From an uncultured Granulosicoccus sp. (GTDB lineage: Bacteria > Pseudomonadota > Gammaproteobacteria > Granulosicoccales > Granulosicoccaceae), in NCBI GenBank assembly GCA_938016235.1, contig CALLPU010000519.1, forward strand, positions 1 to 6,813: 6,813 nucleotides of DNA. Reading direction: 5' to 3'. The translations under genes were made by a program, and so were the position numbers. Positions 5,774 to 6,813 of the stretch are shown here, piece after piece. A model generated the notes under the pieces. It made no database searches and was not told where the DNA came from. It saw only the letters and a program-made list of their open reading frames with translations. The number at the start of each line of letters is the position of its first letter. Position 1 is the first letter of the stretch.

Positions 5774-6394
5774 TCAGTTGATATCCGAGCCGTCAAACAC
5801 GTCATCGGGTTCAGGTGCGCTCACGGTGAGTGATTGAGTATGGGTCAATTCCGTTAGAGGGCTCACCAGTCGCCAGGCAGCACTATCAGGCGGCTGTATG
5901 TGCAAGCGGTATTTACCGTGCTGTGGCAGAAGTGTGCCATGAGAGATGAAACGACTTCCCCCGATGGGGAGCAATGTCATTTGCCCGTCTTTTTCTGCTT
6001 GCGTAACGTGCACCCAGCGAAGCTGTATTGCGCTGGGTGTAGCGAAGCGCTTCTGGGCAACTAAAGCCAGCTCATTGAGTTGCGGCGGGAAAGCGACAGC
6101 GTGTGTAGACAGATCGATTGCCAAACGGTTGTCAGCGTTATAAATAGATGCCTGGAGACCCAGTAAGGCAGCGGTGCGATCGCGCTCGATTCGTTGATTG
6201 ATGGCTTTGCCCTCCTTGTAGTAGTCATCAACCACCATGGAGTTGTTGGTATTCAGCCCAAGGTAAAGCATCATCGCTCCTAAAATCATTGAGATCAGAG
6301 GGAATGAGATTAGAAACCACGGCCAACCATACCGGTACCACGGTAATGTCTGCCGGTCCACCCGTTCTAACGGAGTGTTGCTTGCTATACCCAT
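5774..6394 (-). CDS. ccoH: CcoH/FixH family cbb3-oxidase assembly protein
   Basis: CcoH is a single-span membrane protein needed for stable assembly of cbb3-type cytochrome c oxidase in the inner membrane. The family signature is clear: PWYRYGWPWFL (18-28) leading into the membrane helix (about 25-47), then SMVVDDYYKEGKAIN (52-66) on the periplasmic side. The rest (about 67-206) is a periplasmic beta-rich domain with conserved-looking GKYRLHI and DSAAWRL segments. ATG at 6394 was chosen because it puts a normal short N-terminus before the signature; an upstream start at 6466 would run 62 nt into ccoG. At 206 residues it is somewhat longer than many CcoH proteins, and the acidic C-terminal tail EPDDVFDGSDIN may account for part of that. 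It starts 10 nt after ccoG, consistent with an operon. Confidence 0.92.
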   Translation of the reverse strand: MGIASNTPLERVDRQTLPWYRYGWPWFLISFPLISMILGAMMLYLGLNTNNSMVVDDYYKEGKAINQRIERDRTAALLGLQASIYNADNRLAIDLSTHAVAFPPQLNELALVAQKRFATPSAIQLRWVHVTQAEKDGQMTLLPIGGSRFISHGTLLPQHGKYRLHIQPPDSAAWRLVSPLTELTHTQSLTVSAPEPDDVFDGSDIN

Positions 6395-6404
6395 GTTTGA
6401 TGCT

Positions 6405-6813
6405 CTACTGAAGCGGATTGGGAAGGAAGAATGATGCTTTTGCACTCTCTCGTACCGAAATGTCATCCATGGCTTGCGCTACTACATCTATGCGGTTGCT
6501 GCCCGGTTTACCTGAGTCGGGATTTGCACGAACCCGCATGGCGATCAAGCGATTGGATGCAGCGGGAACACGAACTGACTGGTCGGAATCGATATGAAGG
6601 GTGGGTAGTCCTTGAACTTCAAGCGAGAAAGTGCGCTCAAATTCTGCGCTGTTGATCAGCATCACCTGAAAAACGTTCTCGATGAGTCCGTTTTTAACCT
6701 CTCTCGATAGCGCTCCCCTATCTCTCATGACATCGATTTTGATCGGACTGCGAGTGGCAATATGGGCGATTAGAGAAGCCGTAATGATGGAAAGGAGGGC
6801 GGCGTATACCAGC
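6405..6813 (-). CDS. ccoG: CcoG/FixG-family cbb3-oxidase accessory protein (C-terminal part only)
   Basis: The frame enters from the right edge and gives the last 135 residues. CcoG (FixG/RdxA) is a membrane iron-sulfur protein linked to copper reduction for cbb3 oxidase assembly. Visible here are its last membrane helix (LVYAALLSIITASLIAHIAT), the conserved junction KIDVMRDRGALSREV that follows it in the family, the segment NGLIENVFQVMLIN, and the C-terminal immunoglobulin-like domain ending in SFFLPNPLQ. The ferredoxin-type cysteines and the earlier helices lie outside the window. It heads the visible leftward cluster of ccoG, ccoH, a small membrane protein and fnr. Confidence 0.93.
   Translation of the reverse strand, partial: LVYAALLSIITASLIAHIATRSPIKIDVMRDRGALSREVKNGLIENVFQVMLINSAEFERTFSLEVQGLPTLHIDSDQSVRVPAASNRLIAMRVRANPDSGKPGSNRIDVVAQAMDDISVRESAKASFFLPNPLQ

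Overview
The window looks like part of a gammaproteobacterial chromosome, probably from an aquatic bacterium. This rests on a cbb3-oxidase accessory block (ccoG, ccoH, a small membrane protein) followed by an Fe-S type Fnr/Anr regulator, on generous use of secreted and lipoprotein signal sequences, and on an intermediate GC content. The assignment is inference; no rRNA or species marker is present. No tRNA, rRNA, CRISPR array, insertion sequence or transposase was seen.

Right part (4503-6813, all minus strand). Transcription enters from the right with the C-terminal end of CcoG. CcoH (FixH family) follows after 10 nt, and a 103-residue two-helix membrane protein of unknown role after another 20 nt. 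A 216-nt spacer then precedes fnr, a global oxygen-sensing regulator that keeps all four iron-sulfur cysteines at the canonical spacing. The spacer carries a near-perfect 24-bp palindrome that is fully paired as RNA only in the fnr-sense transcript. ccoI and ccoS, common partners of ccoGH, are not in the window. The logic is an oxidase-maturation cluster physically joined to the regulator that normally controls such oxidases.

Middle (3594-4502). A small exported protein of unknown family (122 residues, plus strand) has a strong ribosome binding site and ends at a good rho-independent terminator. It is convergent with fnr and divergent from the gene block on the left. The 356-nt divergent spacer holds a 13-bp perfect palindrome, a small hairpin, a possible 27-codon ORF and a possible 12-codon ORF overlapping the small gene's start.

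Left part (1-3593, all minus strand). Four genes point the same way: a Ser/Thr/Asn-rich lipoprotein, an exported four-cysteine protein with a repeated NPGE...C motif, an inner-membrane protein with one helix at each end and a roughly 310-residue extracytoplasmic domain, and the start of an exported protein that looks like a trypsin-like serine protease (cut off by the window edge). None of the first three is recognised. Together they look like an envelope-located module, the best candidate here for an undescribed system.
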